Of a stretch of DNA of 47,676 nucleotides, positions 8,005 through 16,887 are shown one piece after another. This stretch comes from Terriglobales bacterium (GTDB lineage Bacteria; Acidobacteriota; Terriglobia; Bryobacterales; Bryobacteraceae), in the NCBI GenBank assembly GCA_021372245.1, contig JAJFUV010000183.1, positions 1 to 47,676 of the forward strand. Reading direction: 5' to 3'. A model generated the notes under the pieces. It saw only the letters and a program-made list of their open reading frames with translations. It searched no databases and was not told where the DNA came from. Numbering within the stretch: position 1 is the stretch's first letter; each line of letters starts with the position of its first letter. The position numbers and the translations under genes are program-made.

Positions 8005-10113
8005 ATGGGCAGCTTGCCCGCCAACGGGCCGCGATCACAGGCCCGTTTCTTCGAGTTTTCGTTGCTGGGCCTGGTGGCCAGCGGCTATCTGGCCGTGGTG
8101 GGGTCCGGGTTCCTCGACCTGCCGACTGTAGTCCTCGCCGGTGCCGCATTGCTGCTGCGCGCTCTGCTGATCGCCGGTCTTGTGCGCCTCCATATTTCCG
8201 GACGCGCCGTGACTGCGGCGACCGTAGCTTACATCGGCTTCTATCCCATCGATTATTTCTTCCTTACGCGCGAGTTCCTGGGCGCCACCGTACACCTGGT
8301 TTTCTTCGTAGCCGCGATGAAGGTCCTTACGGCCGCCAGCCGCCGCGATTACTTCTGGGTGAAGGTGATCGCCCTGCTCGAACTGCTGGCGGCAAGCGTG
8401 CTATCGCCGAACCTCAACTTCTTCCTTTTTCTGGCGGCTTTTCTGATTTTCGGAGTGGCAACCCTTTCCAGCAGCGAAGTACAGCGCTCGGCGGAAACCG
8501 CCGGCCGCGTGGCGCGTAGCGGCCAGCGAGCCCTTCCCTGGCGCCTGGCCGGCGTTTCACTGGTCATCTCGATAGGCGCCCTGGCGCTCACCGCCGGGAT
8601 GTTCTTCGTGCTGCCGCGCACCGCGCGGGCCGCGTTCCGTCACCTGGTGCCGGACCGGTATCGCGTGCCGGGCTTTTCCAACCAGATCGTGCTGGGCGAA
8701 GCCGCGCAGCTTCCAAGTGCCCGGACTCCCATCATGCACGTGCGGTTCTTTACTCCCGGCCGTTACGATGGGCTAAAGTGGCGTGGCGAGGCGTTGCGCG
8801 AGTTCGACGGCAGGCGCTGGTACAATCCGCCCGGCGGCGACAGTATGCTGCGGATGTCTCCCTCGCCGCTGCAACTGGTTAGCGACGATCAGCGCCGTAT
8901 GCGCGGGCGCAGAGCCTCCTATGAGGTGCATCTGCGCGCGACCGGTTCGGACGTTCTGTTTTTCGCTGGCGTTCCGGAGTTCCTGGAAGTACAGCTGCCG
9001 ATGGTCATTCGCACGGCTTCCGGCGGCTACCGAAGTGTCGAAGGCACATCGGAGGGATTGCGGTACGGTGTGTACAGCTACCTGGATGCCGGCGTGCCGA
9101 GCGACCCGTCGCCGCTGCCGATCGAGGAACGCCAGGTCCACATCAAACTGCCGCAGCCTGACGCGCGCGTCATCGTGTTGATCCGGCGCATCACTGCCGG
9201 AGCACACACCGACAGTTCCCGGGCCCAGGCGATTGAAGACTACCTGCACGCCAACTACACCTACACCACCGAGATCGAAGACGGTTCGCCCGCCGACCCC
9301 ATCGCCCATTTCCTGATCGAAAGCCGCCGGGGTCACTGCGAATACTTCGCCAGCTCCATGGCCGTCATGTTGCGCTACCTGGGCATTCCGGCGCGCGTCG
9401 CCACCGGTTTTCAGAGCGGCGTATACAATCCGGTAAGCGGTTGGTACCTGATCCGCGCCTCGGACGCTCACAGTTGGGTGGAAGCCTGGCTGGGAGGCCG
9501 CGGCTGGACTACTTTCGACCCGACCCCTCCCGATCCCTCCGCGCGGGCGAACTCGCTGTGGACCCGCACGCTGCTCTATCTGGACGCAGCCGAGACTTTC
9601 TGGCAGGACTGGGTGTTGAGCTACGATCTGGATCGCCAGCTTGTGCTCGCCACGCGCATGGAAGAGTCCGGCCGCCTGGCCGGATCCAGTTGGTCAGCCC
9701 GCACCGCGGCCCGCCTGCGCGGCTGGAGTGAAGCGGCCGTATTGTTGGGCCGGCGCTTCGGCCTGTTTGTGCTCGCCGCCGCGGCCTTGGCGATCTTGCT
9801 TTATCGCGCCGGACCGGGCCTCTGGCGGCGTCTCAGAACCGAATGGCGCATCCGGAACCTGGACCGCGGCACTGTGCAGGCCTCGGACGCGACACTGCTC
9901 TACCAACGCATGCTGCGCGTCCTGGACCGCCGCGGGATCGAGAAACCTGCCTCGGCGACGCCCACCGAATTCGCCGTCATGGTCCAAGGCAAGGAACTAT
10001 CGGAACTGGTTGCGCACATCACCGATGCCTATCACGACCTGCGTTTCGGCGGCCGGCCCGAGGCGGCGCCGCGCCTGATTGCACTGCTCGATCAACTCGA
10101 ACACACACGTTGA
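8005..10113 (+). CDS. TgpA-type membrane transglutaminase (DUF3488/transglutaminase-like/DUF4129)
   Basis: A 702-residue membrane protein of the TgpA family. The N-terminal part contains about five or six hydrophobic helices (residues ~10-205). A periplasmic region follows, then a transglutaminase-like cysteine-protease fold. The triad is readable: Cys445 in RGHCEYFAS, His489 in ASDAHSWVEAW and Asp505 in TTFDPTPPDP. A further membrane helix (FGLFVLAAAALAILLY, about 585-600) leads to a cytoplasmic C-terminal domain like DUF4129. Such proteins are often found with MoxR/DUF58 genes, which are absent here. The natural substrate is unknown. An AT-rich patch (TAAAATTTTACG) just before the start may be part of its promoter. 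Confidence 0.92.
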   Translation: MGSLPANGPRSQARFFEFSLLGLVASGYLAVVGSGFLDLPTVVLAGAALLLRALLIAGLVRLHISGRAVTAATVAYIGFYPIDYFFLTREFLGATVHLVFFVAAMKVLTAASRRDYFWVKVIALLELLAASVLSPNLNFFLFLAAFLIFGVATLSSSEVQRSAETAGRVARSGQRALPWRLAGVSLVISIGALALTAGMFFVLPRTARAAFRHLVPDRYRVPGFSNQIVLGEAAQLPSARTPIMHVRFFTPGRYDGLKWRGEALREFDGRRWYNPPGGDSMLRMSPSPLQLVSDDQRRMRGRRASYEVHLRATGSDVLFFAGVPEFLEVQLPMVIRTASGGYRSVEGTSEGLRYGVYSYLDAGVPSDPSPLPIEERQVHIKLPQPDARVIVLIRRITAGAHTDSSRAQAIEDYLHANYTYTTEIEDGSPADPIAHFLIESRRGHCEYFASSMAVMLRYLGIPARVATGFQSGVYNPVSGWYLIRASDAHSWVEAWLGGRGWTTFDPTPPDPSARANSLWTRTLLYLDAAETFWQDWVLSYDLDRQLVLATRMEESGRLAGSSWSARTAARLRGWSEAAVLLGRRFGLFVLAAAALAILLYRAGPGLWRRLRTEWRIRNLDRGTVQASDATLLYQRMLRVLDRRGIEKPASATPTEFAVMVQGKELSELVAHITDAYHDLRFGGRPEAAPRLIALLDQLEHTR

Positions 10114-10124
10114 GGAATGCGGTC

Positions 10125-10154
10125 TTGACTCCAGGCGGTTCCGGGCTTTAAATA
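10125..10154 (+). promoter_or_regulatory. Probable sigma-70 promoter for the 72-residue gene
   Basis: TTGACT (10125-10130) is followed after 17-18 bases by TTAAATA (10148-10154), a good match to -35 and -10 boxes with normal spacing. It lies 37 bases before the ATG at 10191, which has its own Shine-Dalgarno sequence AAGGGAG. Confidence 0.55.
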
Positions 10155-10190
10155 TAGTCAGCGACGCACTCGCACGAAGGGAGACGAGTC

Positions 10191-10409
10191 ATGGATGCGG
10201 CTTCCGCAGAGCGTCTTAACCTGGGCGGCGATCAGTTAGCGATATTGGCCGAGCTGTTGGAATCCGAACGTACACGACTGCTAGTGGAAATCCGCCATAC
10301 GGATCACAGAAGCTATCGTGACCAACTGCGCAGCAGGCTCAATGTTGTGGAGCAGTTGCTGGATCGGGTTTTCAGAAGTCGTTCGGAATCGACCGAAGCT
10401 GCTGCATAG
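10191..10409 (+). CDS. Hypothetical 72-residue helical protein
   Basis: A short protein of unrecognised family, rich in Leu, Arg and Glu (LAILAELLESERTRLLVEIRH, then SRLNVVEQLLDRVF), predicted to form two amphipathic helices separated by HTDHRSYRDQL. A ribosome-binding site (AAGGGAG, about 8 bases before the ATG) and an upstream promoter-like sequence support expression. Its last 38 bases overlap the 3' end of flxA on the opposite strand, so transcription of the two is convergent without a terminator between them. Function unknown. Confidence 0.6.
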   Translation: MDAASAERLNLGGDQLAILAELLESERTRLLVEIRHTDHRSYRDQLRSRLNVVEQLLDRVFRSRSESTEAAA

Positions 10410-11208
10410 TGAACACGGGACCGTCCGTGCAGACGTAGACGTGGCCCGCGTTGCAGCGGCCGCACTTGCCGACTCCGCACTTCATGCGGTTCTCAAGACT
10501 CGTGTAGATGTCCTCGTCGCGCAAGCCGATGCGGTCGAGCACCGGCATCGTGAACTTGATCATGATCGGTGGGCCAATCACCAGTGCCACGGAGTTGGCG
10601 GCCGATATCTGCGAACGTTCCACAACGTGCGGGATGAGTCCCACCTCGCCCTTCCAGTCCGGCGTTTCGCCCCCGGGATCCACCGTGCGGATTACCCGCA
10701 CGCGGGCGTGCCTGCTCCACTCGTCGAGTTCGCTGGCGAAAGTGAGATCCGCCACCCGGCGCGCGCCGTAGACGATAGTCACGTTGCCGTACTTCTCGCG
10801 GTTCTCGAGCACATACCAGACAGCGCAGCGTATGGGCGGCATGGCAATGCCGCCGCCGATGAAGATGAGGTTCTTGCCTTCCCATGCCTCCACCGGGTAG
10901 CCGTTGCCGTAAGGGCCTCGGAAACCGATGGTGTCGCCGCGTTCCAGCCGCCACAGCGCTTCTGTCACGCGGCCCGTGCGGCGGAAGCAAAACTCGATGT
11001 AGTCCTTCCAGTTCGAGCTTGAGCAGATGTTAAACGTGGACTCGCCGGCGCCGAACACGGAGAAGATGCCAAACTGGCCGACGCGGAACGAAAACGTGCG
11101 CGCTCGTGCCGGATCGCGGAAGCGCACCCGCACGCTCTTGACGTCCGGCGTCTGCCGCTGCACCTGGATGATCTCCATCAGGTCCGGCTTGTAGAGGTTG
11201 TTACACAT
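10372..11208 (-). CDS. flxA: FlxA: FAD/NAD(P)H oxidoreductase with C-terminal [2Fe-2S] site
   Basis: A 278-residue ferredoxin-NADP reductase-fold subunit, related to sulfhydrogenase gamma, anaerobic sulfite reductase B and PyrK. It should oxidise NAD(P)H and pass electrons to partner Fe-S subunits. The FAD-binding beta barrel covers about residues 10-105 (VGQFGIFSVFG; RGPYGNGYP), and the NAD(P)-binding part starts at LIFIGGGIAMPP (about 114-125). The [2Fe-2S] ligands are Cys244, Cys249, Cys252 and Cys260 in MKCGVGKCGRCNAGHVYVC. It is the last gene of the marR-hdrCBA-flxDCBA operon and overlaps flxB by 8 bases. The names follow the Flx-Hdr system described in Desulfovibrio. Physiological direction and NADH/NADPH preference are not shown by the sequence. 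Confidence 0.88.
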   Translation of the reverse strand: MCNNLYKPDLMEIIQVQRQTPDVKSVRVRFRDPARARTFSFRVGQFGIFSVFGAGESTFNICSSSNWKDYIEFCFRRTGRVTEALWRLERGDTIGFRGPYGNGYPVEAWEGKNLIFIGGGIAMPPIRCAVWYVLENREKYGNVTIVYGARRVADLTFASELDEWSRHARVRVIRTVDPGGETPDWKGEVGLIPHVVERSQISAANSVALVIGPPIMIKFTMPVLDRIGLRDEDIYTSLENRMKCGVGKCGRCNAGHVYVCTDGPVFTMQQLRSIPNDF

Positions 11209-12211
11209 GTTGCTGCCTCACCCGCGCGTCGATTTTCTCGATCAGGCGCAGGACACCCAATCCAGCCGGGCAGTTGCGCGCGCAATTGCCGCAACCGGTG
11301 CACAGCAGGGCGCCGAAGCGCTCCGGATAGATCGAGAACTTATGGTAGATACGCTGCCGCTGGCGCTGGGACTGGGTTGCCCGCGGGTTGTGTCCCGAGG
11401 CGTGCTGCGTGAACAACTGGAACTGACAGCTATCCCAGTTCCGCACACGCTCGCCGCCCGCGGCGTTGCCTTCGTCCACCATGTCGAAGCAGTAGCAGGC
11501 CGGGCAGGTGTAGGCGCATACGCCGCAACCCAGGCAACCGACCGATTCTTCGGCCCATAGCGGGTTATCGAAGCCGTCTGCCAGGAACTGCTGGATGGCT
11601 TCGACATCGAACTTGCGCGGAGGGCCTTCGAGCGCCGGCGCCTCGCGCGTGCCCTGCCCGGTGTGGCCTTCAAATAGCTTCCGGCCCTTGTTTGTCAGCA
11701 CGCGTACTTCGAACTCTGTATCGCCCAAATCGACAAGCAGCGCATCGGCGCCCGCTTCCGACGCTGGCCCGAGTCCCACGGAGGTGCAGAAGCAGGCCTC
11801 GTCGTGGGAGTTACAGGCGAGCGCAATCACCGTGGTGCGCTGGCGCGCCTCGTCGAAACCGGCGTCCTTCCGGTCGCAATTGAAGATGTGATCGAGTGCG
11901 GGCAGCGACGCCGCATCGCACGGCCGCGCGGCCACGATGATCTGTTCGCGCGTGTCGTCGGCCGAGTCGACCAACTCCACCTGCTTCCCGTTCAGCCGGT
12001 AGCGGAACAGCGCCTGATGGCGCGGAAAGAGGAATTGCTTGATCGAATTCGCCGGATGCTCGCGCGATCCGAGTACGGCCTCGCCGCTCGACTTCAGGCG
12101 TTGATACAAGAGCCGGCCGCTGACTTCGACCGGAGCCGCCACCAGTTTGCCCGATGCCAGCCAGCCGTCGATCAGCGTGCGGAGTCCGGATTCGTGGATG
12201 GTCGCGCTCAT
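11201..12211 (-). CDS. flxB: FlxB: 4Fe-4S dicluster electron-transfer subunit
   Basis: A 336-residue protein resembling sulfhydrogenase beta and anaerobic sulfite reductase A subunits. It carries ferredoxin-type cysteine clusters in its C-terminal half: CLGCGVCAYTCPACYCFD, and CTGCGNCARNCPAGLGVLR near the end. A conserved middle part (ARPCDAASLPALDHIF; ALACNSHDEACFCTSVGLG) is typical of this subunit. Its role should be to relay electrons between the FlxA flavin and the other Fe-S subunits. The frame runs on upstream inside flxC, but the ATG at 12211 overlaps the flxC TGA by 4 bases and starts a normal N terminus (MSATIHESGLR). Assignment rests on family resemblance plus operon context. Confidence 0.85.
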   Translation of the reverse strand: MSATIHESGLRTLIDGWLASGKLVAAPVEVSGRLLYQRLKSSGEAVLGSREHPANSIKQFLFPRHQALFRYRLNGKQVELVDSADDTREQIIVAARPCDAASLPALDHIFNCDRKDAGFDEARQRTTVIALACNSHDEACFCTSVGLGPASEAGADALLVDLGDTEFEVRVLTNKGRKLFEGHTGQGTREAPALEGPPRKFDVEAIQQFLADGFDNPLWAEESVGCLGCGVCAYTCPACYCFDMVDEGNAAGGERVRNWDSCQFQLFTQHASGHNPRATQSQRQRQRIYHKFSIYPERFGALLCTGCGNCARNCPAGLGVLRLIEKIDARVRQQHV

Positions 12212-13041
12212 CGGATGAAGGTCTCCTTGTCGGTTGCCTTCCACGAACCGAATACCGGTTCGGCGTCCGGGTCCGTTCCCGGCTGGTAGCCGAAGCTTTC
12301 TTCGGTCTGTTCGGCCAGCGTGCGGTTCAACAAGGCGAGCGGAATCCCCGCCGGGCATGCCCGCGTGCATTCGCCGCATTCCACGCAGCGTGCCGCCAGG
12401 TGGAAAGCCCGCGCAATGTGCCAGGCAAAGTTGCCGGTGAGCGATGCCGAAGTCAGGATCTCTTGCGGGCGGTTCTTATCCGCGATGCAGCGTTCGCAAT
12501 AGCACAGCGGGCAAACCTGCCGGCAGGCATAGCACTTTACGCAGCGCGCGAATTCGTGCTTCCAGAACTCCCAACGCTCGGCCGGGCTCTTGGCCATCAG
12601 ATCTTCGAGCGTGACGGGTCTCGTGCCTGCCTTCGGCTCGGCGTCGCTGGGCGTTCCAATTACCTCGTCGGCAAATCGCGGTGTGCGCACCTTGCAGCCC
12701 GCGCACTTGGGCGCGCCCACACCGTCGCAGGCCATGCCGATGACGTGGAGCGAGGCCCGGTCCACCTGGGATTCCTTGGTGAGCACCACCAGCGCCTTCT
12801 CATCGCAGCCTTTCACGACGATAGCCGCGTTGCCCAGCGCTTTCACTTCCTTGCGCTTGAGATACGCCGTGAGGTTCGGCAGGCAGTGAGGACCCCAGGT
12901 GAGCTGATCGACATCCTCGCTCTTCCTGATGAACATCGGGCGTGCGGGCTTACCGGGGAGGGAGTCGCCGTAGCCGATGATCACCTGCACGGAACCTTCA
13001 TCCAACAGGCGGCGGCAGGTCTCTCGCAACTGTTCGATCAT
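12208..13041 (-). CDS. flxC: FlxC: 4Fe-4S ferredoxin-type subunit
   Basis: A 277-residue iron-sulfur protein. The N-terminal half (IGYGDSLPGKPARPMF; VKGCDEKALVVL; IGMACDGVGAPKCAGC) resembles the coenzyme F420 hydrogenase/dehydrogenase beta-subunit N-terminal fold. The C-terminal half carries two ferredoxin-like motifs, CVKCYACRQVCPLCYCERC and CVECGECTRACPAGI. It should shuttle electrons between FlxAB and the Hdr module. The ATG at 13041 overlaps the flxD stop by 4 bases; the open frame upstream of that is only the shadow of flxD. An extra cysteine-rich stretch (PLCYCERC) follows the first cluster motif. Confidence 0.83.
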   Translation of the reverse strand: MIEQLRETCRRLLDEGSVQVIIGYGDSLPGKPARPMFIRKSEDVDQLTWGPHCLPNLTAYLKRKEVKALGNAAIVVKGCDEKALVVLTKESQVDRASLHVIGMACDGVGAPKCAGCKVRTPRFADEVIGTPSDAEPKAGTRPVTLEDLMAKSPAERWEFWKHEFARCVKCYACRQVCPLCYCERCIADKNRPQEILTSASLTGNFAWHIARAFHLAARCVECGECTRACPAGIPLALLNRTLAEQTEESFGYQPGTDPDAEPVFGSWKATDKETFIR

Positions 13042-13472
13042 CCGGCCACCTCGCGCAGTTCGCGGTACGCCTTGTAAGGACCCAGCGCCCGCGTCTTCTC
13101 GGTGATGTCGGTGATCACCTTCTGCCACTTCTTCCCTTCGGCGGCCGAGATCCAGGTGAAGTTGATTCGGTCCATCTCGATGCCGAGCGTGTCCAGCAAG
13201 CGGCGGAACAGGATCCAGCGCCGCCGGGCGTGGAAGTTGCCCGCCGTGTAGTGGCAGTCGGCCGGATGGCAACCCGAGATCAGCACCGAGTCGGCGCCCA
13301 TCTCGAAGGCTTTCACAATGAGATTGAAATCGATCCGTCCGGTGCACGGCAGCCGGATGATGCGCACATTCGACGGATACTCCAGCCGGTTGGTCCCCGC
13401 CAGGTCCGCGCCCAGGTAGGTACACCAGTTGCAGACGTAGGCGACGATCTTCGGCTCGAAAGGTTCGCTCAT
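13038..13472 (-). CDS. flxD: FlxD/MvhD-like [2Fe-2S] linker subunit
   Basis: A 144-residue MvhD/VhuD-family protein that hands electrons from the NADH-oxidising or hydrogenase partner to HdrA. The five family cysteines are visible: CNWC near residues 15-18, LPCTGR, and SGCHPADCHYTAGN. No in-frame TGA suggests selenocysteine. It overlaps hdrA by 4 bases upstream and flxC by 4 bases downstream. In methanogens this subunit links a [NiFe] hydrogenase to Hdr. Here no such hydrogenase is nearby and the Flx genes follow directly, so NAD(P)H is the likely electron source. Confidence 0.9.
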   Translation of the reverse strand: MSEPFEPKIVAYVCNWCTYLGADLAGTNRLEYPSNVRIIRLPCTGRIDFNLIVKAFEMGADSVLISGCHPADCHYTAGNFHARRRWILFRRLLDTLGIEMDRINFTWISAAEGKKWQKVITDITEKTRALGPYKAYRELREVAG

Positions 13473-15472
13473 ACGAGCGCCTCCACTTCGGCGTAAACCT
13501 GCTGCTCGCTGAAGCCGGACAAGTCCACGCTCTTCGACGGGCAGACAGCCACGCACGTGCCGCAGCCCATGCAGAGGCCCGGATTGACGCGGGCGGTGCG
13601 CTTCAGCAGCGCGCCCTTGCGCGAGCGCACCTCGGCTTTATCGATGGCGTGGTAGGGGCACGTGCGAACGCATGTGAAGCAGGCCGCGCAGACATTTTCG
13701 TCCACGCGTGCGATCTCGGGAGACCGGGTCATCTCCTTGTGCCCGAACATGACCAGCACCTTGCTCGCAGCGGCCGAGGCTTGCGCTACCGATTCCGGAA
13801 TGTCCTTGGGGCCCTGGCAGGCGCCGCAGATGAATACACCGGCCGCCGCCGTTTCCACCGGCCTCAGCTTGGGATGCGATTCGAGCAGGAAACCGTACTC
13901 GTCGTAACCCACGTTCATTTTGCGGGCCAGGTCCTTTGCGCCCTGCGCCGGCAGAATTGCCGCCGCGAGCACGACAAGATCCGCTTCGATCGAAACCGGT
14001 ACGCCGGCCAAAGTGTCCGCGCCGCGCACGATCAGCTTGCCGTTCTCTTCGGTGATCTTCGAAACCCGGCCTCGGTAATAGCGCGCCCCATCCTGCTCGA
14101 TGGCGCGGCGCACGAACTCTTCGTAGTTCTTGCCACCCGCCCGGATGTCCATGTAAAACACGTGCGCCTGGCCGTCGGGAACCTTGTGCTTGTACAGCAT
14201 GGCGTGCTTCGCCGTGTACATGCAGCAAATTTTCGAGCAGTAGGGTAGTCCCTTGGCGTCGTCGCGCGAGCCCACACAGCTAAGGAAGACCACGTTCTTC
14301 GGTTCGCGCCCGTCCGAAGGCCGCAGCAGGCGCCCGCTGGTGGGGCCCGAAGCCGAAATCAGACGCTCGAACTGGAGCGAATCGATCACGTCCTTGTACT
14401 CGCCGTAACCGTATTCGCCATAGCCCGACATGCGGCCGTTCTCCTGCTGCTTGCCGATGCTGTAGAGCTTGTAGCCGGTGGCGATCACGATGGCGCCCAC
14501 CTGCTCGGTGACCAGCTTGTCTTCGTCGTTGTAGTTGATGGCGCCGGCCTGGCACTTCTTCTCGCACAGCCCACAGCCTTTGCCTTTTTTTAGGCGGGTG
14601 CAGTTGTTGCGGTCGATCACCGGCCGCGCCGGGACCGCCTGCGGGAAGGGGACGTAAATGGCGCTGCGGTTTCCCAGTCCATAATCAAACTCGCTGGGAT
14701 TCTTCTTCATGGGGCAGTTGTTCCAGCAATCGCCGCAGCCGGTGCACTTGCCGATGTCGACGTAGCGCGCTTTCCGGCGCACGGTGACCGAGAAATTCCC
14801 CACGAAACCGTTGACTTCCTCCACCTCGGAATAGGTGTACAGGCGGATGCGCGGGTGCTGGCCGACCTCAACCATGCGCGGCGTCAGAATGCATTGCGAA
14901 CAGTCCAGCGTCGGAAAGGTCTCCGACAGGCCCGCCATCTTGCCGCCAATCGAAGGCTCGCGCTCGACCAAAACAACTTCGTAGCCGGCTTCGGCGACGT
15001 CGAGTGCGGCCTGGATGCCCGCCACGCCGCCACCTACCACCAGCACGCGCTTGGTGACCGGCACGCGGATCGGTTCGAGCGGCTCGTTCCAATTGACCTT
15101 CGCCGCCGCGATGCGGATCAGGTCGATGGCTTTTGCCGTGGCCGCGGCGCGGTTGTGGTGCACCCACGAACACTGCTCGCGGATGTTGGCCATTTCCACT
15201 TTGTAGGGGTTGACGCCGGCCGCCTCCGCCGTTTTGCGGAAGGTCCGCAGATGCATGTGCGGGGAGCAAGAGGCCACGATCACCGCGTCCAGCTTTTCGC
15301 TCGCGATCTTTTCGCGCAGCAGCGCCTGACCCGGGTCCGAGCACATGTACTTGGTGTGAACTGAGCAATGCACGCCGGGCAGTTTCGCTACTTCGGCGGC
15401 CACGCGCTCCACGTCCACATTCCGCGCGATATTCTCACCGCACCAACATGTAAACACGCCGATTCGCGACAT
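13469..15472 (-). CDS. hdrA: Heterodisulfide reductase subunit A (HdrA), flavin electron-bifurcating subunit
   Basis: A 667-residue FAD protein that should be the bifurcation site, splitting electron pairs between ferredoxin and HdrBC. An N-terminal region (MSRIGVFTCWCGENIARNVD; VIVASCSPHMHLRTF) is followed by the FAD-binding motif VVGGGVAGIQAALDVAEAG (about residues 144-162) and the HdrA signature LDCSQCILTPRMVEV. Ferredoxin-type clusters appear as CTGCGDCWNNCP, CGLCEKKCQAGAI, CAACFTCVRTCP and CMGCGTCVAVCP, the last two at the C terminus. Length and domain order match stand-alone HdrA. It overlaps flxD by 4 bases and follows hdrB after a 6-base gap. Methanogenesis is not implied; HdrA occurs widely in sulfate reducers, acetogens and other anaerobes. 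Confidence 0.95.
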   Translation of the reverse strand: MSRIGVFTCWCGENIARNVDVERVAAEVAKLPGVHCSVHTKYMCSDPGQALLREKIASEKLDAVIVASCSPHMHLRTFRKTAEAAGVNPYKVEMANIREQCSWVHHNRAAATAKAIDLIRIAAAKVNWNEPLEPIRVPVTKRVLVVGGGVAGIQAALDVAEAGYEVVLVEREPSIGGKMAGLSETFPTLDCSQCILTPRMVEVGQHPRIRLYTYSEVEEVNGFVGNFSVTVRRKARYVDIGKCTGCGDCWNNCPMKKNPSEFDYGLGNRSAIYVPFPQAVPARPVIDRNNCTRLKKGKGCGLCEKKCQAGAINYNDEDKLVTEQVGAIVIATGYKLYSIGKQQENGRMSGYGEYGYGEYKDVIDSLQFERLISASGPTSGRLLRPSDGREPKNVVFLSCVGSRDDAKGLPYCSKICCMYTAKHAMLYKHKVPDGQAHVFYMDIRAGGKNYEEFVRRAIEQDGARYYRGRVSKITEENGKLIVRGADTLAGVPVSIEADLVVLAAAILPAQGAKDLARKMNVGYDEYGFLLESHPKLRPVETAAAGVFICGACQGPKDIPESVAQASAAASKVLVMFGHKEMTRSPEIARVDENVCAACFTCVRTCPYHAIDKAEVRSRKGALLKRTARVNPGLCMGCGTCVAVCPSKSVDLSGFSEQQVYAEVEALV

Positions 15473-15478
15473 GATCCG

Positions 15479-16321
15479 TCAGCCTCTGTAAACGAAATGC
15501 CGGTCCACGCCCAATTCGTGATCCGACAACCCCAACGCTCTGCCGACCAGATCCGACAGGTAATAGATCATCATGTCGTGCTTTACCGAGTAGCGGCGTA
15601 TGATGTCCTCCTGCTTCATGTCCAGGTTCACGTGACACATGGGGCAGGCCACCACCACGCAGTTGGCCCCGTGAGCGGCGGCGTTCTTCAGAATCTTGTG
15701 CGACAACTCGAGCACCGTGTCCTCGTTGGCCATGGTGAGACCCGCGCCGCAGCACTCGGTTTTGTAGTTCCAGTCCACGGTGGAAGCGCCTAGGGCTTCG
15801 ACCAGTGTTTCCATCGAGCTGGGGTGCTCGCAATCGTCAAACCGTAGCGCCTCGGGCGGCCGCGTCAGCAGGCAACCGTAATAGCAGGCGGCTTTGAGCC
15901 CCTCCAGCGGCTTCTTGACCAGGCTCTTGAGTCTTTCCGTACCGATCCGCTGGAACACCTGGATCAGGTTGAGTACGTCGGTGGTCCCCTCGATGGGGAG
16001 TTCGATCACTTGGCTCAGTTTCTGGCGCGCGCCGGCGTCGCCGCGCACGATTTGCTCGGTTTTAATCAACTCCATCGAGCACATCGGGCAGGGCGCCAGC
16101 AGTTCCTTGTAACCGTCGCGCTCGGCCAGGGCCAGGTTGCGGGCAGGCAGCGCCTGCGAAAGCTGGTGGTTGATACAGTGGGCCGCCGTGGCCCCGCAGC
16201 AGATCCAATCGTTCAGCTCGCGAAGCCGCACGTCGAGCAGATCGAGACACGCGCGCACAGACTGTTCATAATCACTCGAAGAACCGTGCAATGCGCAGCC
16301 GGGATAGTATCCGAACTCCAT
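15479..16321 (-). CDS. hdrB: Heterodisulfide reductase subunit B (HdrB), CCG-domain catalytic subunit
   Basis: A 280-residue subunit that, in characterised Hdr complexes, carries noncubane [4Fe-4S] clusters and reduces a disulfide. Two CCG motifs are present: WICCGATAAHC in the N-terminal half and KTECCGAGLTMAN in the C-terminal half. The associated cysteines are in LAPCPMCSMELIK and VVACPMCHVNLD. The N terminus MEFGYYPGCALHGSS is also typical (PGC motif). It overlaps the hdrC stop by one base (TAATG). The substrate here is unknown: the usual partners (CoM-S-S-CoB, DsrC) are not encoded in the window. Confidence 0.95.
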   Translation of the reverse strand: MEFGYYPGCALHGSSSDYEQSVRACLDLLDVRLRELNDWICCGATAAHCINHQLSQALPARNLALAERDGYKELLAPCPMCSMELIKTEQIVRGDAGARQKLSQVIELPIEGTTDVLNLIQVFQRIGTERLKSLVKKPLEGLKAACYYGCLLTRPPEALRFDDCEHPSSMETLVEALGASTVDWNYKTECCGAGLTMANEDTVLELSHKILKNAAAHGANCVVVACPMCHVNLDMKQEDIIRRYSVKHDMMIYYLSDLVGRALGLSDHELGVDRHFVYRG

Positions 16322-16887
16322 TAGTCACCCAAGCACCGTCCGAAGATTCTCGACACCACTTCGCGATCATTCACCTTGGCGCCGTTGAGCTTCAGTTTGC
16401 CGCGCGCCCGCATGCGGGGCGCCAACATTGCATCCTTGAACAGGAACGGTATGGCGAGATCATCGAGGAACGCGGAGGTCTTAAAAGCGCCCACCAGTTC
16501 GAGTTCGTTGAGACGGCCGTTGCGGCGAATATTGGCGAGGAAAGCCTTCTGGAACAAGACGGTGCGGTGCTGTGATTCCGAATTCTCCGCCCGCTCAACG
16601 GAACGCTGCCGCAGCATATCCATGACTCCGGCGCAGTCGACCAATTTGGGGCACCGCGTCGTGCAGGTTTGGCAGGACACGCACTGCCAGATGGCGTCGG
16701 AGGCAGCGGCCCGGTCGATCTGCCCGAGCTGCACCAACCGGACGATCTGATTCGGCATCAGGTCCATGCGGTCGGCTACCGGGCATCCGGCGGTACACTT
16801 GCCGCACTGGTAGCAATCTTCGACGTTCAGGTTGTGATTGCCGGCCTGTGGGAGGGTGGCGGGCATTTCCAAAGTCGCCGTGCTCAT
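16321..16887 (-). CDS. hdrC: Heterodisulfide reductase subunit C (HdrC), 4Fe-4S dicluster subunit
   Basis: A 188-residue ferredoxin-like subunit that wires HdrA to HdrB. Two clusters are visible, CYQCGKCTAGCPV and CVSCQTCTTRCPK, in the order and spacing of HdrC, followed by a helical C-terminal part. The ATG at 16887 has a strong Shine-Dalgarno sequence (AGGAGG, six bases upstream) and overlaps the marR stop by 4 bases. The upstream open frame is the shadow of marR. A perfect ribosome-binding site here, despite overlap with marR, suggests that the hdr/flx part is translated more strongly than the regulator. Confidence 0.93.
   Translation of the reverse strand: MSTATLEMPATLPQAGNHNLNVEDCYQCGKCTAGCPVADRMDLMPNQIVRLVQLGQIDRAAASDAIWQCVSCQTCTTRCPKLVDCAGVMDMLRQRSVERAENSESQHRTVLFQKAFLANIRRNGRLNELELVGAFKTSAFLDDLAIPFLFKDAMLAPRMRARGKLKLNGAKVNDREVVSRIFGRCLGD

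Noticed and set aside
13038..15472. Selenocysteine in HdrA or FlxD
   Set aside because: Both frames are continuous, with cysteine codons at the expected ligand positions and no in-frame TGA.
10372..16887. Evidence for methanogenesis from the Hdr genes
   Set aside because: No methyl-coenzyme M reductase or F420 hydrogenase is present. The Flx genes and bacterial neighbours fit the bacterial Flx-Hdr system.
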